From the IMG/VR virus record IMGVR_UViG_3300028840_008160, positions 265,801 through 329,800 of that record: a stretch of DNA of 64,000 nucleotides. One strand, written 5' to 3'. This document shows, piece after piece, positions 49,707 to 57,962 of this stretch. The notes beneath the pieces are model-generated. The model searched no databases. It was not told the DNA's origin and saw only the letters and a program-made list of their open reading frames with translations. Source of the stretch: a virus. The first letter of the stretch is position 1. Each line of letters starts with the position of its first letter. The position numbers were made by a program, and so were the translations under genes.

Positions 49707-50600
49707 ATGAAATACATAGCACAAATTCAGCAAGAGTTTGCTAAAATCGCAATTTTAGAAGGCGTACGTGAAAGATGGCGTCATTGGTTAGCAAAACAAC
49801 ATTTGCGCCCCGAAGAACTTAGCTGGTGGCGTTCATTATCACGACCAAAACAATTACAGTATATCAAAAAACATCCTCAAACTAGTCTTAGATTTGCTTC
49901 GCATTGGGATGATTTATCTTATGAAGGTCAAGTTCGTTATTTGAAAGTGCATCCAAAGTCAAAAAGAAGAATTACAAAACAAAAAGGCGAAAAAGGTCAG
50001 GACTTTTTCTTACTTGATAGAACATCATTTGGCTGGGATGTAGGGCAAAAAGCTGAATTTCAAGGTAATGCGTTCAACGAGAAAATTACCGATGGTCAAT
50101 TGGTCACTGATCAGCAAATTAGAAATGAAGCAGAACGTATTGTTCGTGAAGCAGAAAGTGAAGTATATCCTGAAGAAAAGAAATTATTTGATGAATATAG
50201 AGAGGATCTTATTCAACACGCTACAGGTAAGATTGAAGAAACTATGGAAAATCCTGAATTTGGTGATGTGTTATCTGACATAGATACAATGGGTGATAAA
50301 CCAGCTGTTGAATGGGATGGACCTTATGGACGACATTGGGAGACATTTAATACTGAAGAAGAAATGCAAGAGACACTTGATAAACATTATTTTGACTATT
50401 TACAACAAACAATTGATCATCTTAATAAGTTAATCGCTGTACGGCCTGATAAACAACAAAAATTACAACCTAAAATAAACGAAGCACAAGTTAAAATGAA
50501 AGAGATTGTTCAAAGACGTCCAGAACTAGGCGACGCGCCTGAGCAGGAACAGATGATGTCGCTTTATGAAAAAGGCAAGCTACAGCCAGAAGATATATAA
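49707..50600 (+). CDS. Module protein 10 with duplicated module (297 aa)
   Basis: First half MKYIAQIQQEFAKIA, then two second halves: W-W-R-S-L-S-R-P-K-Q-L-Q-Y-I-K-K-H-P (~residues 40-57) and W-D-D-L-S-Y-E-G-Q-V-R-Y-L-K-V-H-P-K-S-K-R (~70-90). Charged helical remainder. Three bases after the previous stop. Confidence 0.8.
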   Translation: MKYIAQIQQEFAKIAILEGVRERWRHWLAKQHLRPEELSWWRSLSRPKQLQYIKKHPQTSLRFASHWDDLSYEGQVRYLKVHPKSKRRITKQKGEKGQDFFLLDRTSFGWDVGQKAEFQGNAFNEKITDGQLVTDQQIRNEAERIVREAESEVYPEEKKLFDEYREDLIQHATGKIEETMENPEFGDVLSDIDTMGDKPAVEWDGPYGRHWETFNTEEEMQETLDKHYFDYLQQTIDHLNKLIAVRPDKQQKLQPKINEAQVKMKEIVQRRPELGDAPEQEQMMSLYEKGKLQPEDI

Positions 50601-50610
50601 AAATCTTCGT

Positions 50611-50635
50611 AATACTGCATGATCTATACTACATG
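50611..50635 (+). promoter_or_regulatory. Variant promoter-like motif at a start codon
   Basis: GCATGATCTATACTACATG: similar to GCATGACTATTAGTACATG before 52362 with one base inserted; the last ATG is the next start. No Shine-Dalgarno. Confidence 0.4.
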
Positions 50636-50827
50636 ACTACATGGGATGATTTTCGACAAGTTTGTGTACATGGAATTCGCGAAGAGCTTGATTCTCATGA
50701 CTGTCTACTATGTCAAGAAATAGCAAGGAAAGCTGGCCTAGATTGTTCAAACGGTAAGACTTACATTTTTACTTCGCAAAAACAAATCGACGAATATCTA
50801 GGAGCATCGAAACAGGTAGACAAATGA
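50633..50827 (+). CDS. Small Cys-containing protein (64 aa)
   Basis: ATG within a promoter-like motif. C-V-H-G-I-R, C-L-L-C and C-S-N-G-K are possible zinc ligands. The stop overlaps the next start (ATGA). Confidence 0.5.
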   Translation: MTTWDDFRQVCVHGIREELDSHDCLLCQEIARKAGLDCSNGKTYIFTSQKQIDEYLGASKQVDK

Positions 50828-51073
50828 ATTCTGTGCCAAAAAAACTGTATAAAATGTGATGATCATCAAACTATTGAAGACCCTGATCCTTATGATTGGT
50901 TTTGTGATGATGATGTAGCTGTTGTTTGTAAACTCGTTAAACAAAAAATAGATCAAACATCACGGCACGCAGCTGATCGACAAGAATTTAAACCTGTTAC
51001 AGTCGGTTGTAGACCACATCACGCTACTAGAGAAACTACTCCTCCTCCTAAATGGTGTCCCAAGAAAAATTGA
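50824..51073 (+). pseudogene. Cys-rich gene frameshifted at an A7 run
   Basis: ATG 50824 (ATGA-coupled) reads MNSVPKKLYKM then stops. Skipping one A of the A7 run near 50838 gives NCIKCDDHQTIEDPDPYDWF, C-D-D-D, later C-R-P-H-H and W-C-P-K-K-N, open to the TGA at 51071. Same type of event as at 43654. Alternatively the frame after the 50827 stop is a readthrough of 50633. Confidence 0.45.
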
Positions 51074-51135
51074 GTGAGTAATTATTTCTTAATAGTTCAT
51101 CAAATATAGGATGAACTATTTTCAAAGGAGTAATT

Positions 51136-51384
51136 ATGATGGCTCAAGCGCTTGACATCAACAAACTTAATAGTTTTTATCACGATGGTATTTTGGATGG
51201 CGACATTGTTATGCTTACTAGTGAATATCAAGGTCGCCCAGAAGGCACAACGGGCATCATTGAAATTAGATGGGACGAACAACTTAGATCGCCTGTTCGT
51301 TCTATCCGTTTTGATGAAGATGATTGTGTTTCTGGCATTCAACATGAAGGTCTTGAATATGAGAAATTAGGAGAAGATGCATGA
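51136..51384 (+). CDS. Unknown protein, 82 aa
   Basis: AAAGGAG before ATG ATG. Beta-rich (GDIVMLTSEYQGRPEGTTG), SH3-like possibility. ATGA overlap with the next module gene. Confidence 0.6.
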   Translation: MMAQALDINKLNSFYHDGILDGDIVMLTSEYQGRPEGTTGIIEIRWDEQLRSPVRSIRFDEDDCVSGIQHEGLEYEKLGEDA

Positions 51385-51767
51385 AACATATTACTCAAAT
51401 ACAATATGAGTTTGTAAAGCAAGCTGGCTGGCGTGATCGATCACCTCAATATCAGCGCCAATACTTGAGACGTCATCCCCGGTCTCATCTTAGACCCACG
51501 TTCCCAGGCATGGAAGTCAACATAGATATTGAACCGAGATTTTACGACAAAGCGACAAAGACTTTTTCGTTTGAATTGTCTGATGTTCCAGATGCAGTAC
51601 CGGCTCGTATTGTATTTTTGCGCAATCCAAAAACTGGCGGAAAAGTAATGTTTGCGCATACACATACAGATACTGATGCAACAGATGAAGACGTTTATGG
51701 ATGGAACTATGAAAGTGTGCAAACTAGTCCAAAAGGCAAATACAAACTACTCATGATAAATGACTAA
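51381..51767 (+). CDS. Module protein 11 (128 aa)
   Basis: Module diverged at the end: MKHITQIQYEFVKQAGW, QRQYLRRHPRSHLRPTFPG. Beta-rich second part (V-N-I-D-I-E-P-R-F-Y, VMFAHTHTDTDATDEDVYGW), not recognised. Confidence 0.75.
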   Translation: MKHITQIQYEFVKQAGWRDRSPQYQRQYLRRHPRSHLRPTFPGMEVNIDIEPRFYDKATKTFSFELSDVPDAVPARIVFLRNPKTGGKVMFAHTHTDTDATDEDVYGWNYESVQTSPKGKYKLLMIND

Positions 51768-51783
51768 GGTGATAGATGGTAAT

Positions 51784-52170
51784 ATGAACGATGAAAAAAT
51801 CATTAATAACGTTATCAAAATGGCTTTGACTTGGGATCAGTGGTCTAAACAAAGACAACTTGAATATCTACAACAGCATCCAGGGTCTAAGAAACATGTG
51901 ACATCTGAGCAACGTAAGATGCAACTGCAATTGCAAATAACAGAAGTTGTTGATAATTTGCGCAAATTACCTTTTATAGATACAGTTAAGATAGATAAGA
52001 ACTTCTATGATGAACCTACAATACATGCTACATCAACACCGGCACCTAAAGGTAAAAAAACGCTAGACACACAATTGGCAATATCATTTTCACCGAAAGA
52101 TCATTCAGTCAAGTTTGAGTCAATATCTGTTAGAAATGATGAGCTTGGCCGGGTTATTCAACGCAAATGA
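51784..52170 (+). CDS. Module protein 12, only second half kept (128 aa)
   Basis: MNDEKIINNVIKMAL replaces the first half; W-D-Q-W-S-K-Q-R-Q-L-E-Y-L and QQHPGSKKHVTSEQ follow. An ATG at 51760 overlapping the previous gene is an alternative start. Alpha/beta remainder with a beta end. Coupled to 52167 by ATGA. Confidence 0.7.
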   Translation: MNDEKIINNVIKMALTWDQWSKQRQLEYLQQHPGSKKHVTSEQRKMQLQLQITEVVDNLRKLPFIDTVKIDKNFYDEPTIHATSTPAPKGKKTLDTQLAISFSPKDHSVKFESISVRNDELGRVIQRK

Positions 52171-52316
52171 TTAAAGCATTATTGGACGAAGTTGACGAGA
52201 AAATGCCAATCTATTTGTCAGATCCGTACAACGAAGATTTTTGGAATCATATCGGAAATATATTTCCTCAATACAACTGGCGCTTCGGCAGGTTTGTTGC
52301 TCTTGATTTTTACTAA
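52167..52316 (+). CDS. Small protein (49 aa)
   Basis: ATGA start. Aromatic-rich (FWNHIGNIFPQYNWRFGRF). Unknown. Confidence 0.5.
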   Translation: MIKALLDEVDEKMPIYLSDPYNEDFWNHIGNIFPQYNWRFGRFVALDFY

Positions 52317-52332
52317 TCTCCACGCCTATAAT

Positions 52333-52364
52333 TCTACGCTCACCAGCATGACTATTAGTACATG
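52333..52364 (+). promoter_or_regulatory. TGACTAT-CATG promoter motif at a start codon
   Basis: CTACGCTCACCAGCA, core TGACTAT at 52349-52355, 6 bases, then ATG. No Shine-Dalgarno. Confidence 0.6.
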
Positions 52365-52595
52365 CTGAAATCCTTTGAATTATTGAAAAAGCATCGTGAT
52401 ATTGAGCCGTTCAAAGTTGAATTTTTGAACGGTTTGAACGTTGTAGTGGGCGATAATGGATTTGGCAAATCGACCATGCTGCAAATGATAACTGCTAATC
52501 ATATTGAATTCAAGAAAGGTCAAACGATCTTCAAATGCAAAAGCGACGGTAACAATCGTTATGTCTTCTTTATGGGAAGCTTTTGTTGCTATTGA
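52362..52595 (+). CDS. Truncated SMC/ABC-type ATPase N-terminus (77 aa)
   Basis: Starts in a TGACTAT-CATG motif. Residues ~17-44 (F-K-V-E-F-L-N-G-L-N-V-V-V, GDNGFGKSTMLQMI) are the Walker A region of RecF/SMC-like ATPases. The protein then ends after 77 residues with no signature or Walker B motif. Either a gene remnant or a dominant-negative piece; a remnant is more likely. Confidence 0.65.
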   Translation: MLKSFELLKKHRDIEPFKVEFLNGLNVVVGDNGFGKSTMLQMITANHIEFKKGQTIFKCKSDGNNRYVFFMGSFCCY

Positions 52596-52651
52596 GCCTT
52601 GTTGGGCAATGTTAGGAAAATAAACATTTAAATTTAAACTTAGGAGGTAAT

Positions 52652-53038
52652 ATGAAACCAAAAGTAGGATCTGTCGTTGTATTCAAGCATCAATTATTAC
52701 TTGGTGAACTTGGTCTCATCATCGACAAAGGTTTTATTATTCAGTTTGATAATCAGATCGCTACCGATTGTGAAGAAGTTTCATTTGAAGTAATTGATTA
52801 TGATGCAGATCTACTTTTGGATCCTACGCGACGATACAAACAAGGTGATATGGTCGGTATTTGCAGCGACTGTATGTGCGATTGTCGTATTGTCGCACAG
52901 TTGTCAAATAAACAATACATAATTGAACCTGTTAAGATATATCACTCAAATTCTAAACAGTCAGTGTTTTCAAGTCAAAAGTATTTCATAGTTAAAGAAA
53001 ATCAAATTGTTGTGAAATTATCAAAGGAGAAAAAATGA
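52652..53038 (+). CDS. Unknown beta-rich protein (128 aa)
   Basis: AGGAGG before ATG. Several beta stretches (GSVVVFKHQLLLGELG) and C-S-D-C-M-C-D-C. Possibly zinc-binding. Coupled to the lipoprotein gene by ATGA. Confidence 0.6.
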   Translation: MKPKVGSVVVFKHQLLLGELGLIIDKGFIIQFDNQIATDCEEVSFEVIDYDADLLLDPTRRYKQGDMVGICSDCMCDCRIVAQLSNKQYIIEPVKIYHSNSKQSVFSSQKYFIVKENQIVVKLSKEKK

Positions 53039-53397
53039 ACAGATTTTTATTACTTTGCGTCACTTTATGTATTGTTGCTGGATGCGCTAGATTTAGTGAC
53101 AACATTGCTTCAAAAGGCTCTCTTGTTGGATCCACGAAGGCTCCTTACATTGTTATCAATCAGAGTGGTAACCAAATCATGGATGTTTACAAACTAGAAA
53201 GTGCAATCGTTCAGAGCCCTACTTATAGTGATGGGTGGTTGTTTCTCGATCAAGAAGGTAATCCTATCTTTTTAGGTGGTGATGTTAAAACAATACGATT
53301 GAAGTCTATAAATAGTCCTTTATGGGACAAATATCATGAATATCACATGGAATTTGAATCCAAGACATATCGTGAACTCTATAACGTACCTAAATAA
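53035..53397 (+). CDS. Small lipoprotein (120 aa)
   Basis: Signal peptide with lipobox V-A-G-C17 (LLLCVTLCIVAGCARF), so a lipid-anchored envelope protein of a Gram-negative host. Mature part ~104 residues, no coiled coil, so it does not look like a typical o-spanin. Function unknown; superinfection exclusion is possible. Confidence 0.8.
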   Translation: MNRFLLLCVTLCIVAGCARFSDNIASKGSLVGSTKAPYIVINQSGNQIMDVYKLESAIVQSPTYSDGWLFLDQEGNPIFLGGDVKTIRLKSINSPLWDKYHEYHMEFESKTYRELYNVPK

Positions 53398-53786
53398 TGG
53401 ACAAAACTATACAGCGAGTAAAAACAATTGTCGAACTGTTTATTAATTTGCATCTTGAATGTGATGGATTAACGAGAGTAATTCATCACATTCTTGTTAA
53501 AAATGATGTTAGTCATACATGCTATTCAGGCACAGTAGTTTTTAACACAAAACGATTTCCAGTACACTATTGGATTAAATTCAAAAAATATGTGATTGAT
53601 TATCGATTGCGCATGTGGTTTGGTAAATTAGCGCCGCACGGTATTTTTAAACCTGCAAAAAATAACGTTGAGTATAATGGTCGAGAAATTGATTTAACAA
53701 TCAGCGACTCAACGTTTGACATATTAATAGGTAACTATGGTCAAAGAGAAAATCCTGAACAAACGGTGCTTATAGATGAACGGTGA
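53397..53786 (+). CDS. Transglutaminase/papain-fold-like protein (129 aa)
   Basis: Order C-Y-S-G-T, PVHYWIKFKKYVIDYRLRMW, then F-G-K-L-A-P-H-G-I-F. The Cys, H-Y-W and I-D-Y would make a Cys-His-Asp triad as in transglutaminase-like or arylamine-acetyltransferase-like folds. I recall similar phage proteins with H-x-W-x-x-x-x-x-x-x-I-D-x-R-x-R-M-W. Activity unproven. Overlaps the next gene by 11 bases. Confidence 0.5.
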   Translation: MDKTIQRVKTIVELFINLHLECDGLTRVIHHILVKNDVSHTCYSGTVVFNTKRFPVHYWIKFKKYVIDYRLRMWFGKLAPHGIFKPAKNNVEYNGREIDLTISDSTFDILIGNYGQRENPEQTVLIDER

Positions 53787-54909
53787 GTTACTTAAGACAC
53801 CCATAAAAGTTCCTGAAAATCCGTTTTGGGATGTGTTCAAACGGTTTGGGCGTGATGAGATGATTGCTATGGCTGCAAACGTAATAGGCACGGCTATTGT
53901 CGAACAAGTTACTGGCAACATTGGTCTTTCAACAAAAATCCGTGAGATTGTTCTTTCAACTGCAGGTCCTGTAATTGAGAAAATTGGCTTTTTTCCTGCA
54001 CATTTTAAAGACGCTTTAGAGCTTTGTTACTCTACTCCTGTTAAAGACCGGGATCGATTATCAAAATACTTCACAAGGGCTATCAAAGATGGATCGATTA
54101 GTCTGAGTGAAGACATCCTCGTTCATGATCCACTTTATATTATGTTTATGTTTGTGGGCATGAGATTGTATCCGAGCACGCCTGCGTGGTTGTTAGCTAC
54201 AGTAAGTTTCGTTGTTGCTATGTTCATAGTCGCAGTTGGCGAAGTAGGAGTAAATGAGCTTCGATATTTATTGAAGCAGCTGCAACTTAAGCGATTAGGG
54301 TTCGAGAGCGAGAAATATTACGAAACTCGATTTTTTATTGACGCAAAACAAGATCCTAACATTTTGCTTATGCATATGGCACAACAGTTTAACTTGCCAA
54401 TTAAAGAAGTAGGTAACTATCGCGATGTTTATTTTAGTCATAAATTTCCGAGATATTCAGGTAGAGACGCTAAACTCAGACTTAGACAACGAACAATAGA
54501 AGATAGAACCGTGCAAACGGTTCAAATAGTATATCGACGCACTGCAGAATCAAAATCAGAAACCTGTCAATTTAGATTTTTTCCGCAAGAGAAGCATAAG
54601 TACTATTTCGTACTTGATCAAAAGATGCCAAAGACTTTGGTCGAGATTGATAACGATTTTGTACGGCCATATCTTTTGAATGTGCAAGACTCACCAAGTA
54701 TGAAATTTGTTAATTTTAGTCGTACAATAGCTAGAAACACACCAAATGGTCTATTCGTGTCAGTTGATAATATTAGAGATGTTCGACCATTTTATTTAGT
54801 TGAAATCAAAGTATATAAAGACATAAAGTTACTTAAGGAAGCGATGAGATTTATAATGACTCAGTTTCCAGTGACGCAAATTACGTATGGCAAGGAAGAG
54901 ATTTTGTGA
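53776..54909 (+). CDS. Membrane protein with CYTH-like C-terminal domain
   Basis: 377 aa. Residues ~1-165 include hydrophobic helices, notably YIMFMFVGMRLY and AWLLATVSFVVAMFIVAVGE (~130-160). The C-terminal ~200 residues resemble the CYTH/triphosphate tunnel fold: Y-E-T-R-F-F-I (E-x-R/K start), Y-R-D-V-Y-F, AKLRLRQRT (L-R-x-R), V-Q-I-V-Y-R-R, and later charged strands. CYTH proteins hydrolyse triphosphates or make cAMP. A membrane-anchored one is unusual. Assignment is by pattern only. Confidence 0.5.
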   Translation: MNGELLKTPIKVPENPFWDVFKRFGRDEMIAMAANVIGTAIVEQVTGNIGLSTKIREIVLSTAGPVIEKIGFFPAHFKDALELCYSTPVKDRDRLSKYFTRAIKDGSISLSEDILVHDPLYIMFMFVGMRLYPSTPAWLLATVSFVVAMFIVAVGEVGVNELRYLLKQLQLKRLGFESEKYYETRFFIDAKQDPNILLMHMAQQFNLPIKEVGNYRDVYFSHKFPRYSGRDAKLRLRQRTIEDRTVQTVQIVYRRTAESKSETCQFRFFPQEKHKYYFVLDQKMPKTLVEIDNDFVRPYLLNVQDSPSMKFVNFSRTIARNTPNGLFVSVDNIRDVRPFYLVEIKVYKDIKLLKEAMRFIMTQFPVTQITYGKEEIL

Positions 54910-54944
54910 GTCGTGATAATCCAGAACGCGCGAAAGGAGATATC

Positions 54945-55238
54945 ATGAAAGAGCAACTGAAATGCGCGTGTCCTAAGTGTGGCTCATTAGAAAACAATGG
55001 AAAGACTTTTGAAGTTTCGTTAAAAAAAGGATTTTGTTCTAAATGTGGATTTACTCTAGAGCCAGTATTTAGTCAGCCATGGTGCATGTGCGAAACTGTT
55101 ACATATGTTGCTCGTGACGGATTTGCTACATGCTCGCAATGCGGTGGTAAAGACGCATACAAATCTAGTTCCAATCGACCACTTGAAAACAAAATGACAA
55201 AAATAGGAGACAATAAATGGGTAAAATCAAGTCAATAA
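54945..55238 (+). CDS. Double zinc-ribbon protein (97 aa)
   Basis: ATG after AAAGGAGA (a GTG at 54906 is possible). Three Cys-pair knuckles, C-P-K-C-G, C-S-K-C-G and C-S-Q-C-G, plus C-M-C, probably two zinc sites. The DnaG/primase N-terminal ribbon has similar knuckles, but no other domain is present. Confidence 0.65.
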   Translation: MKEQLKCACPKCGSLENNGKTFEVSLKKGFCSKCGFTLEPVFSQPWCMCETVTYVARDGFATCSQCGGKDAYKSSSNRPLENKMTKIGDNKWVKSSQ

Positions 55239-55414
55239 TAAAATATGTTGGCTGGATTTTTCGCGGAAAGCCGACAAAAACGTATATTGGTGGTTGGTGT
55301 GGACTTTGTGGTAAATGGCTTGCTGATGCAAAGTTTATTCGTCCAGATTATTATCGTTTTGAACATGCTATTTTGGGTGATGCTGTTACAATATGTGATG
55401 AGTGTTCAAAATGA
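55217..55414 (+). CDS. Small zinc-finger protein (65 aa)
   Basis: C-G-L-C-G-K-W and I-C-D-E-C-S-K, one zinc site. Basic start. Coupled to the next gene by ATGA. Confidence 0.6.
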   Translation: MGKIKSIIKYVGWIFRGKPTKTYIGGWCGLCGKWLADAKFIRPDYYRFEHAILGDAVTICDECSK

Positions 55415-55686
55415 CAAATCAAACAATAAAGCCAGGTGACATTTATGAAGATTGTAGTTATCATCCTGTTCTTTGTACTAACACAGATGACGATGAAATA
55501 GAAGGCATATCATTAATAGATGGTTCTAGTCCGCGATGTTGCAGTTTAAGTCATTGTAATGTAACGAAACTTTCACTTAAAGAAGCTATACATATAAAAG
55601 AACATGGACCAACGCAAGAAAAGAAAGACCATATTAAAGCATTAGAATTACAAGGTTGGTCGTTTACAAAATGGTGGAGTCAATGA
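55411..55686 (+). CDS. Unknown protein (91 aa)
   Basis: ATGA start. Beta-rich first half (KPGDIYEDCSYHPVLCTNTD), Cys-containing; helical end. Similar to small phage proteins with a G-D-x-Y-x-D-x-S/C-x-H-P start. Unknown role. Confidence 0.55.
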   Translation: MTNQTIKPGDIYEDCSYHPVLCTNTDDDEIEGISLIDGSSPRCCSLSHCNVTKLSLKEAIHIKEHGPTQEKKDHIKALELQGWSFTKWWSQ

Positions 55687-56417
55687 AATATTTTCATAAA
55701 AATAGTCAACAAACTGGCCCAACGAGCTCTTATGCTGTCGTGACTGCTTGTATTGGCGAAAAATTTGAACAACTTGCTGAATTAACAATGCCAACGCTTA
55801 AAGCATACGCCAATAGTATTGATGCTGACTTTGTCGTAATTGACGAAAAGAAAATTTCTGTCAAATATACAATGTACGAAAAATATCAGATTTATGATGT
55901 TTTGGGAGAGTATGACCGTATTATTTATGTAGATTTAGATATCATCATCAGGAATGACTGTCCAAATCTTTTTGATATCGTGCCCGATTCAAAACTCGGA
56001 CTTTTTGATGAAGGTCGGTTTATGCAGTGCGCTGACATAATATATGAAGCAATGAAAATTCATAATATTAATTGTCCTGAATGGCATGAACAATCGTATA
56101 ATGCAGGTCTTATTGTTGCGTCAAAACAACATCGTAATTTATTTGTTAAACCAAAAATTGAAGTCAAAATGTATGGACCGTATCCGCATTATGATCAACC
56201 TCATTTAACTTTGAAAATATTAACAGAAGGTTATGAAGTGTTTGAACTTGATTGTAGATTTAATAGAATGCAAGTAGTTGACAGTCATATTAAAGATTCG
56301 CCATTAAATGCATATATAGTTCATTTTGCAGGACTTTCTAATAATCTACATTTTTTTGATATTGTTAAATCTGCAATTGACATATGGAAAAGGAATGGGA
56401 TGATTTATGCAAGTTGA
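55683..56417 (+). CDS. GT8-like glycosyltransferase
   Basis: 244 aa, start overlapping the previous stop. GT-A fold features: Y-A-V-V-T-A-C-I-G, E-L-T-M-P-T-L-K-A-Y, YDRIIYVDLDIIIRNDCPNL with the D-x-D metal motif, then Y-N-A-G-L-I-V-A. Similar to GT8 and related glycogenin-like enzymes. Together with the minus-strand GT9 it suggests glycan modification by the phage. Confidence 0.8.
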   Translation: MKYFHKNSQQTGPTSSYAVVTACIGEKFEQLAELTMPTLKAYANSIDADFVVIDEKKISVKYTMYEKYQIYDVLGEYDRIIYVDLDIIIRNDCPNLFDIVPDSKLGLFDEGRFMQCADIIYEAMKIHNINCPEWHEQSYNAGLIVASKQHRNLFVKPKIEVKMYGPYPHYDQPHLTLKILTEGYEVFELDCRFNRMQVVDSHIKDSPLNAYIVHFAGLSNNLHFFDIVKSAIDIWKRNGMIYAS

Positions 56418-56682
56418 TCTTGAACTTAAACCTATTGAATGGTCATCAACTCAAGGTTGTACATATGTTAATGATGAATGGATTTTGCTTTATCAACTTA
56501 ATGATCAGAATTTTTCTGCAGAATGTGTGTTTATAAAATGTTCAAAGCTTGATGCAAAACATGGACTATGCAGAGATATACGATATGAAACAGGTGAGTT
56601 TCTTACTATGGAAGAAGCAAAACAAGCATGCGAAGCTCATTTTCGTGAACTTATGCTTAAAGCATTTCTTCAAGTTGTATAG
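56407..56682 (+). CDS. Unknown protein (91 aa)
   Basis: Overlaps the glycosyltransferase end by 11 bases. Mixed alpha/beta, with a C-terminal helix EEAKQACEAHFRELMLKA. Unknown. Confidence 0.55.
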   Translation: MQVDLELKPIEWSSTQGCTYVNDEWILLYQLNDQNFSAECVFIKCSKLDAKHGLCRDIRYETGEFLTMEEAKQACEAHFRELMLKAFLQVV

Positions 56683-56735
56683 GTTTTGAATGAAGAATTA
56701 CGGCGATTATCACCAACAACAAAAAGGTAGAAAAG

Positions 56736-57296
56736 ATGATTGAAAATACATCAAACCAATACAAAGAATTTATTGAAGCGCACAAGTTTGAACTTATGCT
56801 TGATATGTTTGAAGTTGTCAAACTCATAGGCTATAGTGAAGATCAAAACGATTGCTATTATGTCGTTTATAGTTTGAAACGCGGTGAAGTTCATTCAAGT
56901 TGTGTAGGCAAATTAATCCCACTTAAAGATGTTATTCCTGAAAATGATTACAAATACCTCATGAGAGTTTTTGACCTCAATACGCCTACGCCTCAAATCG
57001 TGCAAGATGATATTATCAGTGCTCTTAATGCGATGATCCAGGCTTGTGAACCTATCAAGTTTGATGATTTCAATAAAATTCTTAAAGAAAAAGAAAAAGA
57101 CGCACTTGGTTCTGTAGAACGTAAAGACAGTCGCATCGGTATTAGGACTGTAGAATACAACAACCCATCAAGTGGTTGGGCAACATCGACTGCTGCCATT
57201 ATTGCAACGATTACTGATATTTGTGTTGGTAAAAGACTTGCTTTTCAATTAGAACACGGATTTATTATTGGTGTTCAATGGTATAAGGGAGAATAA
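56736..57296 (+). CDS. Unknown protein, 186 aa
   Basis: AAGGTAG upstream. Acidic alpha/beta; no motif recognised. Followed closely by 57298. Confidence 0.6.
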   Translation: MIENTSNQYKEFIEAHKFELMLDMFEVVKLIGYSEDQNDCYYVVYSLKRGEVHSSCVGKLIPLKDVIPENDYKYLMRVFDLNTPTPQIVQDDIISALNAMIQACEPIKFDDFNKILKEKEKDALGSVERKDSRIGIRTVEYNNPSSGWATSTAAIIATITDICVGKRLAFQLEHGFIIGVQWYKGE

Positions 57297-57297
57297 A

Positions 57298-57531
57298 ATG
57301 TTTGCAAACATTGATGTAGAAGATAGAGACATCGCGATTGCTATTATAGACATAGATGAATGGCATCAAACTTCTATTCTTAAAGAGAATAGCCCTGTTC
57401 GTAAAATTAGCAATCGACTTCGAAACGAATATCAAGTAAATAGTCATTTGTCACTTTGTATGGCAGAAGATTTCATTATGCATCGAGCTGCTCATCGATT
57501 TCTTGATATGTTTGGAGCGACTTGCACATGA
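57298..57531 (+). CDS. Unknown protein (77 aa)
   Basis: GGGAG before the ATG. Contains ANIDVEDRDIAIAIIDIDEW, then a helical end. Unknown. Confidence 0.55.
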   Translation: MFANIDVEDRDIAIAIIDIDEWHQTSILKENSPVRKISNRLRNEYQVNSHLSLCMAEDFIMHRAAHRFLDMFGATCT

Positions 57532-57565
57532 GATTTGTATACATCACTTGCTTATTTCTTTTAAC

Positions 57566-57715
57566 ATGCACAAAAGAAGTTACAAAGTTCATGGTCTCAA
57601 TGAATATACTAGTTACAAACGAGTGATTGCTATTGACACAGGAGATGCTATTTATGAGCCAAACGTCAAAGTCATTAGGCATAAAGTCTGGAAATGGGAC
57701 AAAGCTTACAAATAA
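57566..57715 (+). CDS. Small protein (49 aa)
   Basis: ATG frame with YKRVIAIDTGDAIYEP. Another frame starts at 57529 by ATGA overlap (32 aa, hydrophobic start). Which one is used is unclear. Confidence 0.4.
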   Translation: MHKRSYKVHGLNEYTSYKRVIAIDTGDAIYEPNVKVIRHKVWKWDKAYK

Positions 57716-57962
57716 AGCACTTGTCATAATGGATTATGCTGGTCACAATCACGTATTTGATTTGTCTGACCCTAACAAAGCTAAACAAATTATTCAAAAG
57801 ATTTTGAAAGCATACGATGCTTTAGATGAAGACGATAATGATTTCATTGAAACTCTCGATTGGGACATGATAAATCAAATACTAATGGATATAATACCGT
57901 GTAATGCAAGAGAACTCATTGTTGATGTTGATAAAAATTTCAACAGGAGCATTTTTGAATGA
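57654..57962 (+). CDS. Unknown acidic protein (102 aa)
   Basis: ATG 9 bases after AGGAG. Acidic helical stretch with D-E-D-D-N-D. ATGA overlap with the next gene. Unknown. Confidence 0.55.
   Translation: MSQTSKSLGIKSGNGTKLTNKALVIMDYAGHNHVFDLSDPNKAKQIIQKILKAYDALDEDDNDFIETLDWDMINQILMDIIPCNARELIVDVDKNFNRSIFE

Noticed and set aside
9795-51073. Recoding of TAG or TGA to sense
   Set aside because: Both codons end many intact genes here (TAG at 26870, 27480, 38628, 56682; TGA in most ATGA overlaps), so the in-frame stops are better read as local lesions.
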